DNA of 64,000 nt from Phytophthora hibernalis (GCA_012656075.1 JAAKBF010000086.1:274589-338588); one strand, 5' to 3'. Positions 11,290 through 23,325 are shown, numbered from the stretch's first letter. The notes: generated from the sequence alone by a model not told the origin. Numbers and translations are program-made.

Positions 11290-13311
11290 ATAATCCGTGA
11301 CCTTGTTTCGTGAGCTGCATTTGGTTTAACACGAAGTCGACTCGATTGGCCCAAGCCGATAGCTTGCGACGTACAGAGGGATATGCGCAAATACCTCTGG
11401 CTTGAGATCACGGAAGGTTTCAATCGGAACTCGGACTCGATCTTTTCGTCTGCCAACGACAGGAGTGCGTTGTAACACATGTTTGCGTTGCCTACAAATG
11501 GTTGAGCGAGCCTCCAGAGAATGCCAGCATTACACGTGTGCGTTTTGGTTTTCGTCAACTACAGAAATCAAATACGGCTATGTTTCTCGCCCGGGAACTT
11601 GCATTTGGCAACCGCATCGATTGTTGCACATGAACTATCCACCGGAATCCAGTAATCTGCAATCGACAGGTCGACAGGCCATTCTTCCATCATGATTTCA
11701 TCATTCGGACGCATTGTTACCACTCCACTTGACTTTGCTTGCCGGCCCACAACTTATCGAACCCTTGTCCTTATCCATGATGGCTTGTCACTCCTCCTTT
11801 TTCATATTCGTACGTTTTACGTTGTCGTAGTTGCAATAATATATGCAAATCGCTTGTCCTTGACCCACAAGTGCATGGACATATCCTTCCAAGGCAACAC
11901 CTTCCGAGGCGATCATCGTTCATTTCCCGTGCAATTCCAATGAGCTCTTAAAAAAGACTTGGCTCCATCATCATTGTCAAGTGCCGCAACACTAACATGG
12001 AAGTTACAACGGCTACCCACATTGATGGTTTTACGTAGAATGTTGGATTCGCAACGTCCGCCACACCCCGCATACGGAGGCGATCAATCTGCTCATTTGA
12101 GGAGCATTCAAGTGGAGTGAGTAAACTTTTCGCATGCTCAGGTATTTTGATCTTATGCAAGGCGAGCTGCACAATCTCACTCGCATCAACGTTTAAAAAT
12201 CACGAAGGTATCCACCTGACGCGAAATACAGATTAACAATATCCTCCTCGGTCAAATCCTCGAATGCACCAGCCAGTAGCTCCAAGTCTTCTTGCGTCCT
12301 GTATGGCGTTACGCACAGCGTAACGAGAGAAAACCCTCACGCTTCACTTCATATTGTCCAGAGGTTACCAATAGCGTGAAATCCACTAAGCGCGGATTGC
12401 CGGAATAAACACTCTTGTGATCGAAACCATCCAGACACGGCCAGAACAAACCCTTCGTACGAGACTTCATTTCCTTGTAAGCATAGTCGTACACATCGCC
12501 GCCGTCACCATGCCATTGATAGTACTTTTTCTTATAGAACAAGCGCGTGACACGCTCGTCCCGTTCACTAGTGACTGTACAGAACCACAATACTGGATAA
12601 TCAGTCGTAATTGCGGCATAAAAACATAGCAAGGCTAAGACACAGCTCTTGCTTGTTCCTGGGCTCCCCTGTAAAAAACTGCTTGTTGAGGACGCCGGTG
12701 TCAAAGTTTTCTTTAAAAATCTTGAGATTCGCCAGTACACAAAGGACCTCCTTCCGGACGAAAAACTTGGAGTCAGTAAAGTCAACGATGTCGCCAATCG
12801 CTTTGATGTCCTTCACTTGTCCACAGAATTGGTCATCCCACTCAAACAACTGCAAGAAGTCTCATCCCTGGGGTAAGGAGCCCTTCGCTGGACATTTCTC
12901 CAGAAACTCGTCAAAATCTTGTGTCGTCTCCGCATTCTCTGCAGCTTCTCTCCTTCTTTTCTTGTCCACGGGGAACTATCACTTGAATCTGGTCGGTGGA
13001 TGGTTGCTCCATACCCGTCAATACTTTCTAAAGGCCGGATTCCACTGCAGCTTTTCGTCTTCATTCGTTAGCCATTTGATGTAGCCGTAATCCTGCCCTT
13101 CTCCAGCTCCTTCACGTCATCATTCTTGGTCTTCAGCCACGCGGTGCCCTGCTGTGCCAGGAAGAGCTGCAGCTCGTTGGCATCGACCATGACCAACCTG
13201 TTTATCCTCTTTTCCTTAATGGTTTCTTCAAGTCTCCCACCGACCCCCATCGATGTGCACAGGAAACGCACCCCCAATCGCCCCAACGACAGCACAAAGG
13301 AGCTTGACCAT
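11290..13311 (-). pseudogene. Crinkler (CRN) effector pseudogene with P-loop NTPase
   Basis: CRNs are oomycete host-nucleus-targeted effectors. ATG at 13311 opens a CRN header (KLLCAVVGAIG), then a frameshift, then the LQLFLA motif (about 13172) and the segment before the recombination site. The C-terminal part holds a P-loop, GSPGTSKSCVLALL (about 12668), with Lys-Ser retained but the middle Gly replaced by Ser. An acidic segment ending in YFASGG follows (about 12240), then a decayed tail (SIADYWIPVDSS, about 11680; QPFVGNANMCYNALL, about 11500) that looks like the RHS/restriction-nuclease-like end of this class. Many frameshifts and stops interrupt it. A conserved leader with TCATTCC precedes the ATG and is shared with the CRN at 56.5 kb. 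The CRN identity is firm; the exact C-terminal class is an inference. Confidence 0.85.
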
Positions 13312-13327
13312 CTTTTCTCCGTATTCT

Positions 13328-13334
13328 GGAATGA
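13328..13334 (-). promoter_or_regulatory. Inr-like core promoter of the 13.3-kb CRN
   Basis: On minus this is TCATTCC, 16 nt upstream of the ATG, matching the oomycete initiator consensus. The surrounding bases CTCATTCCAGAAT are identical to the leader of the CRN at 56.5 kb. Confidence 0.55.
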
Positions 13335-13362
13335 GATAGATTGAAGGAAGAGATTTTGCAAT

Positions 13363-13405
13363 CGTACTTAATACGAAACAATCGTCGGTAAACCAGTTAT
13401 CGTTC
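13363..13405. repeat. short TTAA-bounded module, left of piggyBac A
   Basis: This runs between TTAA at about 13363 and TTAA at 13406-13409. It contains ACGAAACAAT and GGTAAACCAG, which also occur in the module at 18895-18962 on the far side of the piggyBac block, so the two flanks look like copies of one small element. Confidence 0.4.
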
Positions 13406-13683
13406 TTAACCCTTCTAGCCCCGTAGTCTGTATCCTACAGAATAAGCGTTTGAACAGGGTTTTTTACCCAGCAAGCTTGGATGCATGATCTCAGTCCGCA
13501 TTTAGACTTTTGTAATGAGTGAGGTCCGTACATTTATCTTGTAGGATCGGTGCTGGGTAGATAGCCGGGGATTCTTCAATGGCTATAGAAAGGGGAATAT
13601 AAATGGCCAACAGGTTTAAAAATCTAAACTGGAGCTCTTTCCGACTGTGTGTGTGCCACTTCCTCACAAACCGTTTTGCAAGC

Positions 13684-16467
13684 ATGAACGGCCCCGGAGA
13701 GAAGACATTCAAGCAGTTCTGGCGCGAGCTGTCCAAGGAAGGATGGAGGCCTCGCAAGCCTACCTGCCTCGTGAAGCACCACCGCTACGTGAAACCAGGA
13801 ATCAAGGGACGCCTCGACGACTCACGGCGCGGCGTTGACTTCTTAGTCGGTGAGCATATATAACGATGAAATCTATGGATAGAGCTAATGCTGAGCTTAT
13901 TCTACAGGTGAGGACGAGATCATGGACTTTGGGCGACAGTCTGGCCGCTTGAAACTCCCCATCTCTGTCCTGACAAGCATCCCCACGCCCAGTCGAGCGC
14001 CTACGGGTAAACAGGCTTCGTATGCAGCGGTGGGACGGCTGTCACTCCCTCCCCTCCTGACGGTGCCTGATGTTGTGCCTCCGGTTCTCGTCGTCAGTGC
14101 CGAGCGTTCTATCACGGGTTTTCCAGCGTCGGATACATCGGAAATCGAAGCCAGGCCTGTAGGATCGGTGGGTGTTTGCTCTCCTGCCCCACCACCATCG
14201 TCACTGCCAGGAGCGATTGATGCAATTCCAGCATCGCCTATTCTGGAAGATACAGAAGAAGGTCAGGCGGGATTGGTGGATATTCCGGATGATCCGGTGG
14301 AGAGCGTTCAGAATCATGCAAGTGATCAAGATGAGTCAAAGAGTGAAGACAATGAATCGCAGGACGGGTTGGACATGAATGTTTTTGACGGCGACAATTT
14401 CATGGAGGGACTGAAAAACGAAAAGCTGTTTGGGCCGGTTGATGAGAACGACATCAACTTGATCGACACTCCAAGCACAAGTGATTTCGAATCCGATGCC
14501 GAAAGTGAAGATGTTATGGCAGACAATGCGACCGGTCCTGTTGTTGTTGAAGGTGTGCAAGACCTAGATGACATGCAAATGGATGAACATGCCATCGACA
14601 ACGGGTTGTTCGAAATGACGGATGACGGGTTGCGTAATATTGCGGAGTCTGGTTGGATTGTATACGATGAAGAGCATAGCGGTAAGTCTGGATTATACAG
14701 AATAAGTGAAATATTGTCAGACTTAATCTGTATATGTTTGTTTTGGCTATTGAAGGACAACTGCAGATTCCTGGAGCTACACACTATTATGATGGGCCAT
14801 GGGGTCCTACACGCTCTGCTGTCGCTTACGCAGATTCTCCTCTAGGAGTGTTCTTTTACTTCCTACCGAAAGAGCTGTGGGTACGGATTGCGGATGAGAC
14901 CAACCGGTACCGTGACCAGAATATTGCTGCCGCAGAGCAAAGCTTCTGGCTCGCCAAGCTGAAGACCCTCGCGTTAGTGTCCCCGACTTGGGCGAGATCG
15001 AAGCGAACCTGCGCAAGTTCAAGAGGATCAAGCCTTACGAAATTGTGCACGTAATTGCGCTCCTGTTTGCTCGAGCTATTGCTCCTGTCCGAGATGGTCT
15101 CGCTAAACATTGGTCGACTGAGGAAGATGGAGCCATCCCCGAGGAACCTTCTCACGTTTCATGAAGCGCGCTCGGTTTGAAGACATCATCAAGTATCTAC
15201 ACTTCAATAACAACGAAGACGGAGGGGCCCATGCTGACCGGGCCTGGAAAGTTCGACCACTTTTGCAGACTGTCGAGAAGACCTTCCGGCGTGGGTACCG
15301 TCTTGGAAAGTTATCTCTTTCGACGAAGGCATGATGCCCAACCGCAGCAAGTACAACCCGATGCGCGTATACATGCCCGATAAGCCCAGCAAGTACGGCA
15401 CCAACTTTTACCTGACTTGCTGTGCTGAGACCGCTTACTGCTCTCGGTTAGTAACCTTATTCTGTACCATACAGATTTCTCGATTACGGATGTTACAGAA
15501 TAGCTTACTCGAACTTATGATATTCTGTATGAACATCGTTAGAGTCGAGGTGTACTGCGGCGCAGACAAAAATAAGAAGAAGTGACCGTCTGAGACGTTG
15601 GGTGTTGGACCTAAAGCTGTGGTGCGAAACATTTCAAAGCGTTGATCGGCCAGCCACTGAAGCGGCTAGTCGTCACGGACAGCTTCTACTCTACGGTAGC
15701 TCTGAGCTTGAAGCTGCTGCCAATGGGGCTATACCACGTTGAAACTACACGCATTGATCGATTGGGATGGTGCCCGATGCATTTCACACAATCGAAGCGA
15801 CCGAAGCGAATGCCACGGGGCACCTATCGTATCGCGCAAGCCCGTGATCACCCGAATCTTGTTCCTGAGTTGGATGGATTCCAAACCGGTCAACATGATC
15901 GCGACCGGTTGCAGTACACAGCTTTCCAGTGTACTTCGTACTGAGAAGCACGGCTCGCGAAGTATAGTGCCATGCTCACAGCTGGTCGTGGACTATGGCC
16001 TCGGTATGGGGGGCGTTGCCGTCCATGGCCAGCTGCGTCTCCAGTGCTACAGTATCCAGAAGTCTGTTTCGCTACGGAAATACTACAAGCAACTCTTCTA
16101 ATGCATCGTTGACATGGCTGTCGTCAATGGGTACATCGTGCACTGTATTACACTGAAAAACAAAGGAGAAACGCCAGCTACACATGCAGACTACTTACGA
16201 CGCTTGCACGATCAGTTGCTGGCGCTTGGCTCGGTCAACTTTGAGACACATATGAACGCTGAGGACTTGGTCTCTGTACCAATTCCACAGCAGGAACATA
16301 CGTTAGTCAACACAGAGGCATTCTACTCGTCGGGCAAGCAGAACAAGCGTCGCCAGTACTTGTGTAAAGTTTGCTCTGCATTTGCAGACACCAAGACGAA
16401 GTCTTTTGAGACGCGTTTCTTCTGCCCACGCTGCAGCGACATGTTTGGTGACTACGTGCCGCTTTGA
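13684..16467 (+). pseudogene. piggyBac transposase (DDE_Tnp_1_7), broken
   Basis: This cut-and-paste transposase targets TTAA. Exon 1 (from ATG 13684, or 13603) carries FKQFWRELSKEGW, a typical oomycete piggyBac N-terminus. Introns lie at 13850-13907, 14682-14755 and 15447-15542, all GT-AG and in phase. The middle exon is long and acidic. The catalytic region shows all three Asp sites: SFDEGMMPNRS (about 15315), VTDSFYSTVALS (about 15670) and SWMDSKPVNM (about 15873). The C-terminal zinc ribbon is intact (YLCKVCS ... FFCPRCSDMF, 16360-16445). Frameshifts near 14965, 15145, 15305 and 15600-15960 and a stop at about 16100 inactivate it. Confidence 0.85.
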
Positions 16468-16687
16468 CGTCAGGCACGTAGGATCGAGACTGGTAACGCG
16501 CTTACCTGCTCTCAGATCTGGCACGAGACATGGAACAATGGCAAACAGATCCCGCCAAGCCTAAAGAAAAGATTCGCTTCCGCAAGGGCAAGAGAGGAGA
16601 GGACGATGAAGAGTAAGTATAGTAAACCGTTGCATGTTATCCCCTCAGTACATGTTGTCAGTTTTACTGCGATGGTTGGTGTTCTAG

Positions 16688-16771
16688 AGCGCGCGCAGAG
16701 AAATAATCGCCCTGTTCCTTCTCACTAATACCGTTAGTTATGAACTGGGCGATTTTTCCTCTGCGCGCGAG
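16688..16771 (+). repeat. small palindromic MITE, copy 1
   Basis: This is an 84-bp element with imperfect 25-bp terminal inverted repeats (GCGCGCAGAGAAATAATCGC at left; right end reads GGGCGATTTTTCCTCTGCGC). It has no coding capacity. A diverged copy lies in opposite orientation at 17436-17517. Confidence 0.6.
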
Positions 16772-17112
16772 CTGCGGCCGCCGCGTGGAGCCTCTAACTG
16801 GTGGTCGGGGTCAACGCTGGCTCACGATGGTCTCGTACCGAAATGGACGGGTATTGGACCTCAGGAGGTTTTCAGCTGTGTGTTACGCTCGGGAGGGCCA
16901 ATGAAAGGTCGTTATTTTTGCAGCTGGTGGGTACATTGGTCATGTTTTGTCATCATTCGTAGCTGCTTTGTGCTAGAAGTGCGCGGTCGCTGTACGTTTT
17001 CCCTGAAGGGGGCTCCAACAGGATATTATCGGGTGATATCAAAGCATACTTTAATCAAGATAATTCCTTATTCTGTAGGATACAGAACAAGCGGCGGGGC
17101 TAGAAGGTTTAA

Positions 17113-18890
17113 CCCTTCTAGCCCCGACGCTTATTCTGTATCATTTAGTATACCTCGAAACCTGCAAGAATTATGTTGCTGTAAGCCCTTTCGCTCTCAA
17201 TGATCAAGAACCGAAGATATTTGGTACAAAGACGCAACGAAAATGGTCATAGCACTGACAATGTATCCAACATCTGCGAGAATATCGATCTTCTATTGGC
17301 TCCGAGAAAGATAGAGCACGGTCAAAACCTGCCACAACGAATTACCCTGCACTTTCGTTATGGCTACTTCCTTATTTGACCGCTAGACGTCAGCCAACCC
17401 ATCCAAGCCGCCAACCGGAGGCTCTCTCACAGTGCAGTGCGCGCAGAGGGAGAATATGCCCAGCTCGTATCTAACGGTTTAGTGAGGAGCTGGACAATTT
17501 CTACTCTGCGCGCGAGCCAGACGACAAGAAAATAGTAACCAACTAGCTGGTATGACATACTCCAACTCCTCGTTCTTACCTTCACGCTAACAGAACTTTA
17601 TCTTCGTTTTCAGACATGATGGAGACCTCTTGCCGTCGCCCTACATAGCGTGCCATACCGGAGAGTACATGAGCGCAGTACTGCCTTTGGCGTTCTGTTT
17701 TGAACGGAAGAAATGCACACGGCCCCTACATACGAACAGACCCAAAAGTATGGTCTCCGTTTGTTCTGCATGTTCGAGGAATAGAAGTTAGGTGTGCTGA
17801 CTAACCTGCGCTGCTGAATGTGATCCTGATAGGGAGCAAATATTCAACAATACTCAGCGACAGCTACGCCAAGCTGACGCACGTGTGGCATCTCGAACGA
17901 TAACGTTGGCGCTAATGGTAGACAGAGCCTTCATACCAACACTGCATGTCGTTGCATTACTGGGGATACTCTACATCATAAATAAATACCATCCGGAAAA
18001 GAAATATTACCCGACACTTTACTCTGTATCATCCTGACTTACCAGTATGCGACTCATTATAATCCATCGTGTGCATCTCTATACTTCTGTATTATCCGAA
18101 ATATGGTCATTCTTTACATCAGCCTATTCAGTACGATCAGTCGCAACACTAGCACTTGAGTTCGATCAACCGGGCTCAGTTCATATCGATCGCATTGAGT
18201 AGCCTTATGGACAGCTGGTCCTGGGTTCGTGACCGGAGGTATCACCAAAGACATCACCATTGAAACCGGTCTTGTCGTCGTGGGAGCCAACCTACAATTG
18301 TGCACAACGATTGCATATTACTCGGGTTGATGTAGGAGCTCTGTGTGCGTCCGGTGATGAAGCTCGAAATGACTGGAAAGACTCAGTATTGCCTAAGAAC
18401 AAACGTATCGCTAGCACACCAGGAACATTAGATGCAATGGGGACACCCGTCTTCATAGGTGTTTAATTCGCGTCATAGATCATCTCTATGGTCCTTGATC
18501 GTTGACCGTTTGTATGGACCGCTCCCTTCCATATCTGTAGGCTTTCGCTTGTTCTTGGCGTCTATGCATATCTTGCGTAACCGATATGTGGGCGTACTCT
18601 CCACGTGGCGTTCGTCGTTTCCGAAATGAGACGTTCAAGTGGGCGGCGGACATGTAGGCGTGGGCTTTCAACATAATTTAGAAACCTGTTTGGGATTTAT
18701 AATTGTCTTACTATTGCAGCGGAAGATTCCCCGTCTATCTACCCATCGCCCATCCAGGAGAAACGATCGGCTGAACCTCGCCCATACAAAAAAACTATAT
18801 GTGGCGTTAGAGATTGTAGCTAAGTTAGCTGGATATTAAATACTGTTAAAAGGCTTATTCTGTAGGATACAGAATACGGGGCTAGAAGGG
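17113..18890. mobile_element. non-autonomous piggyBac-type element B, sharing a TTAA with A
   Basis: The left end is CCCTTCTAGCCCCG directly after TTAA 17109-17112. The right end is CGGGGCTAGAAGGG ending at 18890, followed by TTAA (18891-18894). The terminal repeats match those of element A, and the right end is identical over almost 38 bp to A's left end. No transposase is inside: 17520-18840 holds only short frames, and I see no gene in it. It would need A-type transposase to move. Confidence 0.65.
17436..17517 (-). repeat. small palindromic MITE, copy 2
   Basis: It has the same ends as the copy at 16688 (TGCGCGCAGAG ... CTCTGCGCGCG). The core CTAACGGTTTAGTGAG corresponds to the reverse complement of copy 1, so this is an inverted, diverged copy nested inside piggyBac element B. 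Confidence 0.55.
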
Positions 18891-18894
18891 TTAA

Positions 18895-18962
18895 CCCTTT
18901 TAAGACGAAACAATTATGTGCGGAAACTGTTATACCGGTAAACCAGCTCTCGGGTTCAAGGG
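18895..18962. repeat. short TTAA-bounded module, right of element B
   Basis: This 68-bp stretch lies between TTAA 18891-18894 and TTAA 18963-18966, with ends CCCTTTTAAG and GTTCAAGGGG (weak inverted repeat). It shares ACGAAACAAT and GGTAAACCAG with the module at 13363-13405. Confidence 0.4.
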
Positions 18963-19064
18963 GTTAACTTACATGTACGTTTTGACTCAGACCGAGGCTA
19001 TGGATTAGTTGTCACTCGCCAAGTTTCATTCAGTGCTGCACAAATCGTCCCTAGCTGTTATTAA

Positions 19065-19336
19065 CCCTTTCGTGATCCACTTGTGTATACTATGGTTTAC
19101 AATATTAAGTCATTTACTTGTAAAACGAAGCATTTTGCCGCGTTTCATCGCGGCGAAAGGGCGACGTCAAATCTTCCATTTGGATTTGATTGTGTAGTTT
19201 ATGTTCCTATTGTCCCGTCGAAATCGTACTTAAATTGTAAAACGAAGATTTTTGCGGTGTTTTACATGGGCACACTCTCGTACTTAGCTGTCAACAAGGA
19301 AAACGCGGCATTTTGCCGCGTTTGACCACAAAAGGG
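19065..19336 (+). repeat. TTAA MITE (piggyBac-like), copy 1
   Basis: This 272-bp element is flanked by exact TTAA duplications (19061-19064, 19337-19340). The ends CCCTTTCGTGATC and the complement of GACCACAAAAGGG form a 13-bp imperfect inverted repeat. GCATTTTGCCGCGTTT occurs twice, once near each end. It has no ORF. A second copy lies at 28387-28651. Confidence 0.85.
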
Positions 19337-19340
19337 TTAA

Positions 19341-20691
19341 TAGTGGCGGCGTTGGGGCTATTTGCTTGATAGTGTTCAACGATCTGGAGAGATTTAAGCA
19401 AGTGGAAAATCAATGAGAGGGGTATCCCCAAGAAACAGGCGCCCGAAGTGATGCAGGTGCTCCATCAATTCGGGATCGTCTTTTACTTTGTCAATTCGAC
19501 GACGAAGACTTGACCCACTTGGTTTTCCTGCAGCCACGCAGCATTTTGGACTCGTACTTGGATTGGAGCCCGTTGGACTCTCGCCGCTATCGTCGCAGCT
19601 CTTTGAGCAAGACTGCAGGCTAAGATTCATGCGCTTATACCCTAGCGAACGTTATCGCATACGCGTCGCTGTTGTCTCTACCAAGGTCGGACTTAAACGG
19701 AACTATAGAATAATTAATTGTGTTTTCCAATAAAATTGTAGGATAAGCTTTATTAAACCAGAGACCCGATCCCTATTTCGCCAGCTTTGTGTTTGTCAGC
19801 CAATAGCAATCCAGATGTGCCTCTAGAGCAGCCAATTTAGCCAATGGTGCAATGTTAGGGCTAGATTAAGTTTGCTCTAACTTAGTTCCTTAAAATCCCT
19901 GAAAATAGCGTTATTACACTGTAAAACATTATTTGATAAGTCCAATTTCGTTCAATATTGAAGTGCCATCCCACTAAAAAAACGAACTGCAAGGTGAAGT
20001 GCCACAAGTCATTAACATTTAAGCACCAGAGTAGGATACGATGCGTAGGGCACCGCGCGGGCTCGATATCCCCAGCGGGACGGTAGATCAAGAGCTCGAA
20101 GGTCTTCCAACAGTTCCTAGCATCAGTCGATATGACAAGTGACAGCTTAGATACAATGCATTCTACTGTCTCTCAGGAATCTATCTTTCCTATGAAGAAT
20201 TTCTACTCACTACTAACAGCTTTCTCCATCTTTCTACAGACCAATCAAGTTTTTAACATGCTTCGCGAGCGCTATATGAGTTCGCTATCGGACTCTAAGC
20301 GTGTGGCTAAAATTCGGGATAAGATGACAAGCTCCATTGAAGAGCGCAATTTGCGTGCAAACATACAGAAAAATGATGCTCGAGGGTGCACTGTGTCTGA
20401 TCTCTGTTTTGGAGGAACGCTTTGTGGTACATTCTCACGTGGCAATGGGCTTCAAATCTATACATGATTCTGCGCTATTTAGGATGATGTGGCATACGTT
20501 GGGTAGAGCTATTGACACGTGCTTTGCGCGCAAGCAACAACTCTGAATTGCTGCAACGGGCGAGTTCTTTTTGCACATTGCACGTATCAAGACATCGGTT
20601 GTGCAAGGTGTCTCGATCTATAAGTCGCCTGACTGTTGGCAGCAATGCATGCTGCACGGCTTTGGTATTCTTTTCATTTGCTATGATGAAC
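19341..20691. other. no recognisable gene
   Basis: Only weak frames are present. 20132-20467 on plus has a charged stretch (RYMSSLSDSKRVAKIRDKM) that might be a remnant of something real but matches no family I know. 19394-19630 on minus is Ser-rich and unconvincing. The rest is AT-rich. Confidence 0.35.
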
Positions 20692-21031
20692 TGTAATGCC
20701 TGACAGGTGGTGACCATTGTTCTCTGTGGTGTGGTCCACACGATTGGTGTCCACCACACGCGTGGTGTGTGGCACTTCAAGGACTTATGTCGTACTTAAG
20801 TCGTACTTAAGTAGTACGCCAGTTGTACTAAAGCAGTACATCTAAATGGGTGGACCACAGTGTTCTTAATAGAAATCAGCTAACCCGGAAGGTCGCAAGT
20901 CAATTGGTACTGGGTACCATATTGAAAAGAAGGCTAGGCCTTTGCAAGCTTACAGCAGGAACGCCATGCGACTGTTGTGGTTAGCGCGTTATCGCTTCCT
21001 CTAAGGCTAAAGTGCGTGTGACCCCGTCACA
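20692..21031 (+). repeat. 5' LTR of gypsy B
   Basis: It starts TGTAATGCCTGACAGG and ends GACCCCGTCACA. It contains the palindromic block CCACACGCGTGGTGTGTGG and a run of GTACTTAAG-type repeats (about 20790-20840). Compared with 28137 and 39688 it has lost about 75 bp in the middle. TGGTAGCA begins two bases after the LTR (21034), a plausible primer-binding site of the initiator-Met tRNA type. Confidence 0.8.
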
Positions 21032-21086
21032 CCTGGTAGCACTAGTAATCACGGCGCGGACTTCTACAATCAAGATATTTCTGAGC

Positions 21087-22134
21087 ATGGATGACTCAGG
21101 GAGCCGGCTGCCGTCCCGGCAGGACTTCCCTCACATCTCAGATACCCATTGGGCTACGTTGGAGGTGATGGTTAGTCTCCTGGGCGAGGCAGCATTCGCT
21201 AGATTCCCCAATCTGCCTGCGGAGTAGCAGATGACACGCGACGAACGCTCCGACATGTACGAGTCGTCGCAGGTTGCCCCCGTGAGCGCTGCAGCGCAGG
21301 AAGCTGCTCGCGAGACAATGCGAGCTGAGGCACAGAGTGCGGCGCAGGCGAACCCATCGTGTCCTGATCTGTACGCTGCGAGACAACGAACAACGAAGCC
21401 CGTCAAGATGTCGGTGCCGACATTTGACGGCAAAGAAGCAGACAGTCTGGTCTTCTGGATTCGAGAGATCGAGATTGCGCTGAGCGCTGGACAGATCTAC
21501 GAGTCCAGGGCCCAAGTCGCTTTCGCGCTTTCCAAGCTGAGAGGGCGAGCACGCGCATCGGCGATGGCACGTGTGACGTCGTCTCCGGGGTATTTCACCT
21601 CGTCGGCGTTCATGGAACAAGAGCTGCGTTCGACTTTCCTCTTGACCAATGTGGCTTACCGCTAGCGGTCGCTCTTCTCGCGCTGTAAGCAAGGAAAGCG
21701 CTCGCTTCAAGACTACGTCATGGATTTGCAGAACCTCGAGGCCGCTATGGTGGGTGCTCCCCGCTGAGGACGTCAAGGTGACGGTGTTCATGGACGGCGG
21801 CCGGCCGGGTCAGAGATCTTCCTCAGACATCCGAAGTCTTTCAACGATGCGGTGCACGTCGCCATGCTGGAAGATCATTGCGCGCGCTCGGCGCAGGAGT
21901 ATGCGGGCCGCTCGGACACGGTCAGCGACGGTCCCACTCTCTTAGAGATCTCGTCGGCTTAGTCGCCCCGACCTCAGCGTAACCAACACGCGAGTTGTCG
22001 CTGCTTTAGATGCAACCAGCTTGGCCACTTCCGTTGGAACTGTCCAACGAACCCGTGGAAGGTAGGCAAGGCCAAAGCGGCTCTGCCGTCCCTTAACATG
22101 ATCGAATCTGCGGGGTCGGAAAACGGCGACTCCC
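21087..22134 (+). pseudogene. gypsy B gag with zinc knuckle
   Basis: The frame starts at ATG 21087 (MDDSGSRLPSRQD) and is open except for a TAG at 21225-21227. The conserved core is VPTFDGKEADSLVFWI and ALSKLRGRARASAM (21415-21570), typical of Ty3/gypsy gag. A frameshift follows at about 21640-21660. A CCHC zinc knuckle (CFRCNQLGHFRWNCP) lies at about 21993-22037, marking the nucleocapsid. The product would package element RNA. It is a broken copy. Confidence 0.8.
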
Positions 22135-22309
22135 AATAGGTGCGGGACGCCCTGCTGGGAGACTTTGCTCCTCCTCGAGCTCGGTGGCTCTGCCACCTCT
22201 GATCCTGGAGAGCAAATCACAGGGACGACACTGTTGTGTCTCTCCGTGGCCGTCGCGCGGTCTAACCTCGTGGTCGTCACGGACAGTGTAAAAGGGTACG
22301 ACAAACCGT

Positions 22310-23325
22310 AGACGATCCTGATTGATTCGGGAGCGTCCTACAACTTAGCGACGAAGTTTAGTTCTTTGGAAGCATCTAAGAATAATACCAATGTATCTGT
22401 TCGCCTTGCGACTGGGTCCATCGTGTCTACGCGAAAACTTCTTCTATCCTTGAACGTCAAGTTTGACGACTTCAACTCGGTTCGAACCGTTCATCGTCCT
22501 TGACATGGATGATCGGTACGATCTTATCCTCGGCATGCCTATGTTGGCAAAGCACGAGCTTTGGATGGACTGGAGAAGTCGCACCATCGGTGCTAGTCAC
22601 AAGCCCTCGCGGGCAGAGCCCTGGTGGGTCATGTCCCCTCCTCTTCCCTGGACGGGTTTGTGCACGAGCATCGCATCCCACGCGGCGAACCGCACTTCGC
22701 AGGTACTTCGGAAGTACTCGAACTGCCTACGGCGTTGCCGTCCGCGTGTCCTGCATCTTCGAGAGCTCAAGAGCCTTCGGTGGATGTGGGAGAATGTACG
22801 GAGGTTCCGTGTGTGTGTCACGATGAGGCTCATGGATCTCTCAAGACCGAGAGCTTCGCTCAGGTCCGTGGAGCCGGCGACGGACAAGTCGCTGGAGCTG
22901 GTGCTCGCGCAACGAAGAGTGGTCGAGCACGGTCTCCCACTACGCAAGGCGTCGATGCTGGGTCAGCTCGCGCAGGACAAGTCGCTGGAGCCGGTGGTCG
23001 CGCAACAAATAGTGGTCGAGCAAGGACTCCCACGTTGGAAGACGCTAAGGATGAGTCAGTCGCAGCAAGATCACACCGCGGGGCGGTCCCTTCGGGCAAG
23101 ATGACCACACCAGTGGTGTTTGATGTTCTCACGGGAGAACGCAAGGAAGGCGTGAATCTGGCTCCTGCCTACCGTAGCGGAGCTACTCGAGCTGGAAGAG
23201 CTTTCATACGTGGAATTTTTGGATTCACTGAAGGCGGGCGAGTTCGAGGAGACGCTCCTCATCCACCGCGAGCACGACTCGGTCGAGCTGAACACATCTT
23301 CGGTCATGGACCCAGAGGTGCTTGA
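22310..23325 (+). pseudogene. gypsy B aspartic protease and variable linker
   Basis: The active site LIDSGASYNLAT lies at about 22318-22353, and the downstream retropepsin strand FIVLDMDDRYDLILGMP at about 22483-22535 is in another frame. After it comes a variable linker (22624-23325) that is the only long open frame here. It contains a direct repeat of about 39 residues (AGAGARATKSGRAR / AGAGGRATNSGRAR, 22877-23030), an in-frame duplication. The linker leads to RT. Frameshifts separate the parts. Confidence 0.7.

Larger units (their letters stand above)
13410..17108 (+). mobile_element. piggyBac-type transposon A
   Basis: The left end is TTAA (13406-13409) followed by CCCTTCTAGCCCCG and TATCCTACAGAATAAG. 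The right end is the reverse complement (CTTATTCTG.. CGGGGCTAGAAGG) ending at 17108, followed by TTAA (17109-17112). The CCCT start and TTAA target duplication are diagnostic of piggyBac. The only transposase inside is the piggyBac-type one. An alternative reading pairs the left end with the even better-matching end at 18890, giving one 5.5-kb element with an internal TTAA junction. Confidence 0.75.
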
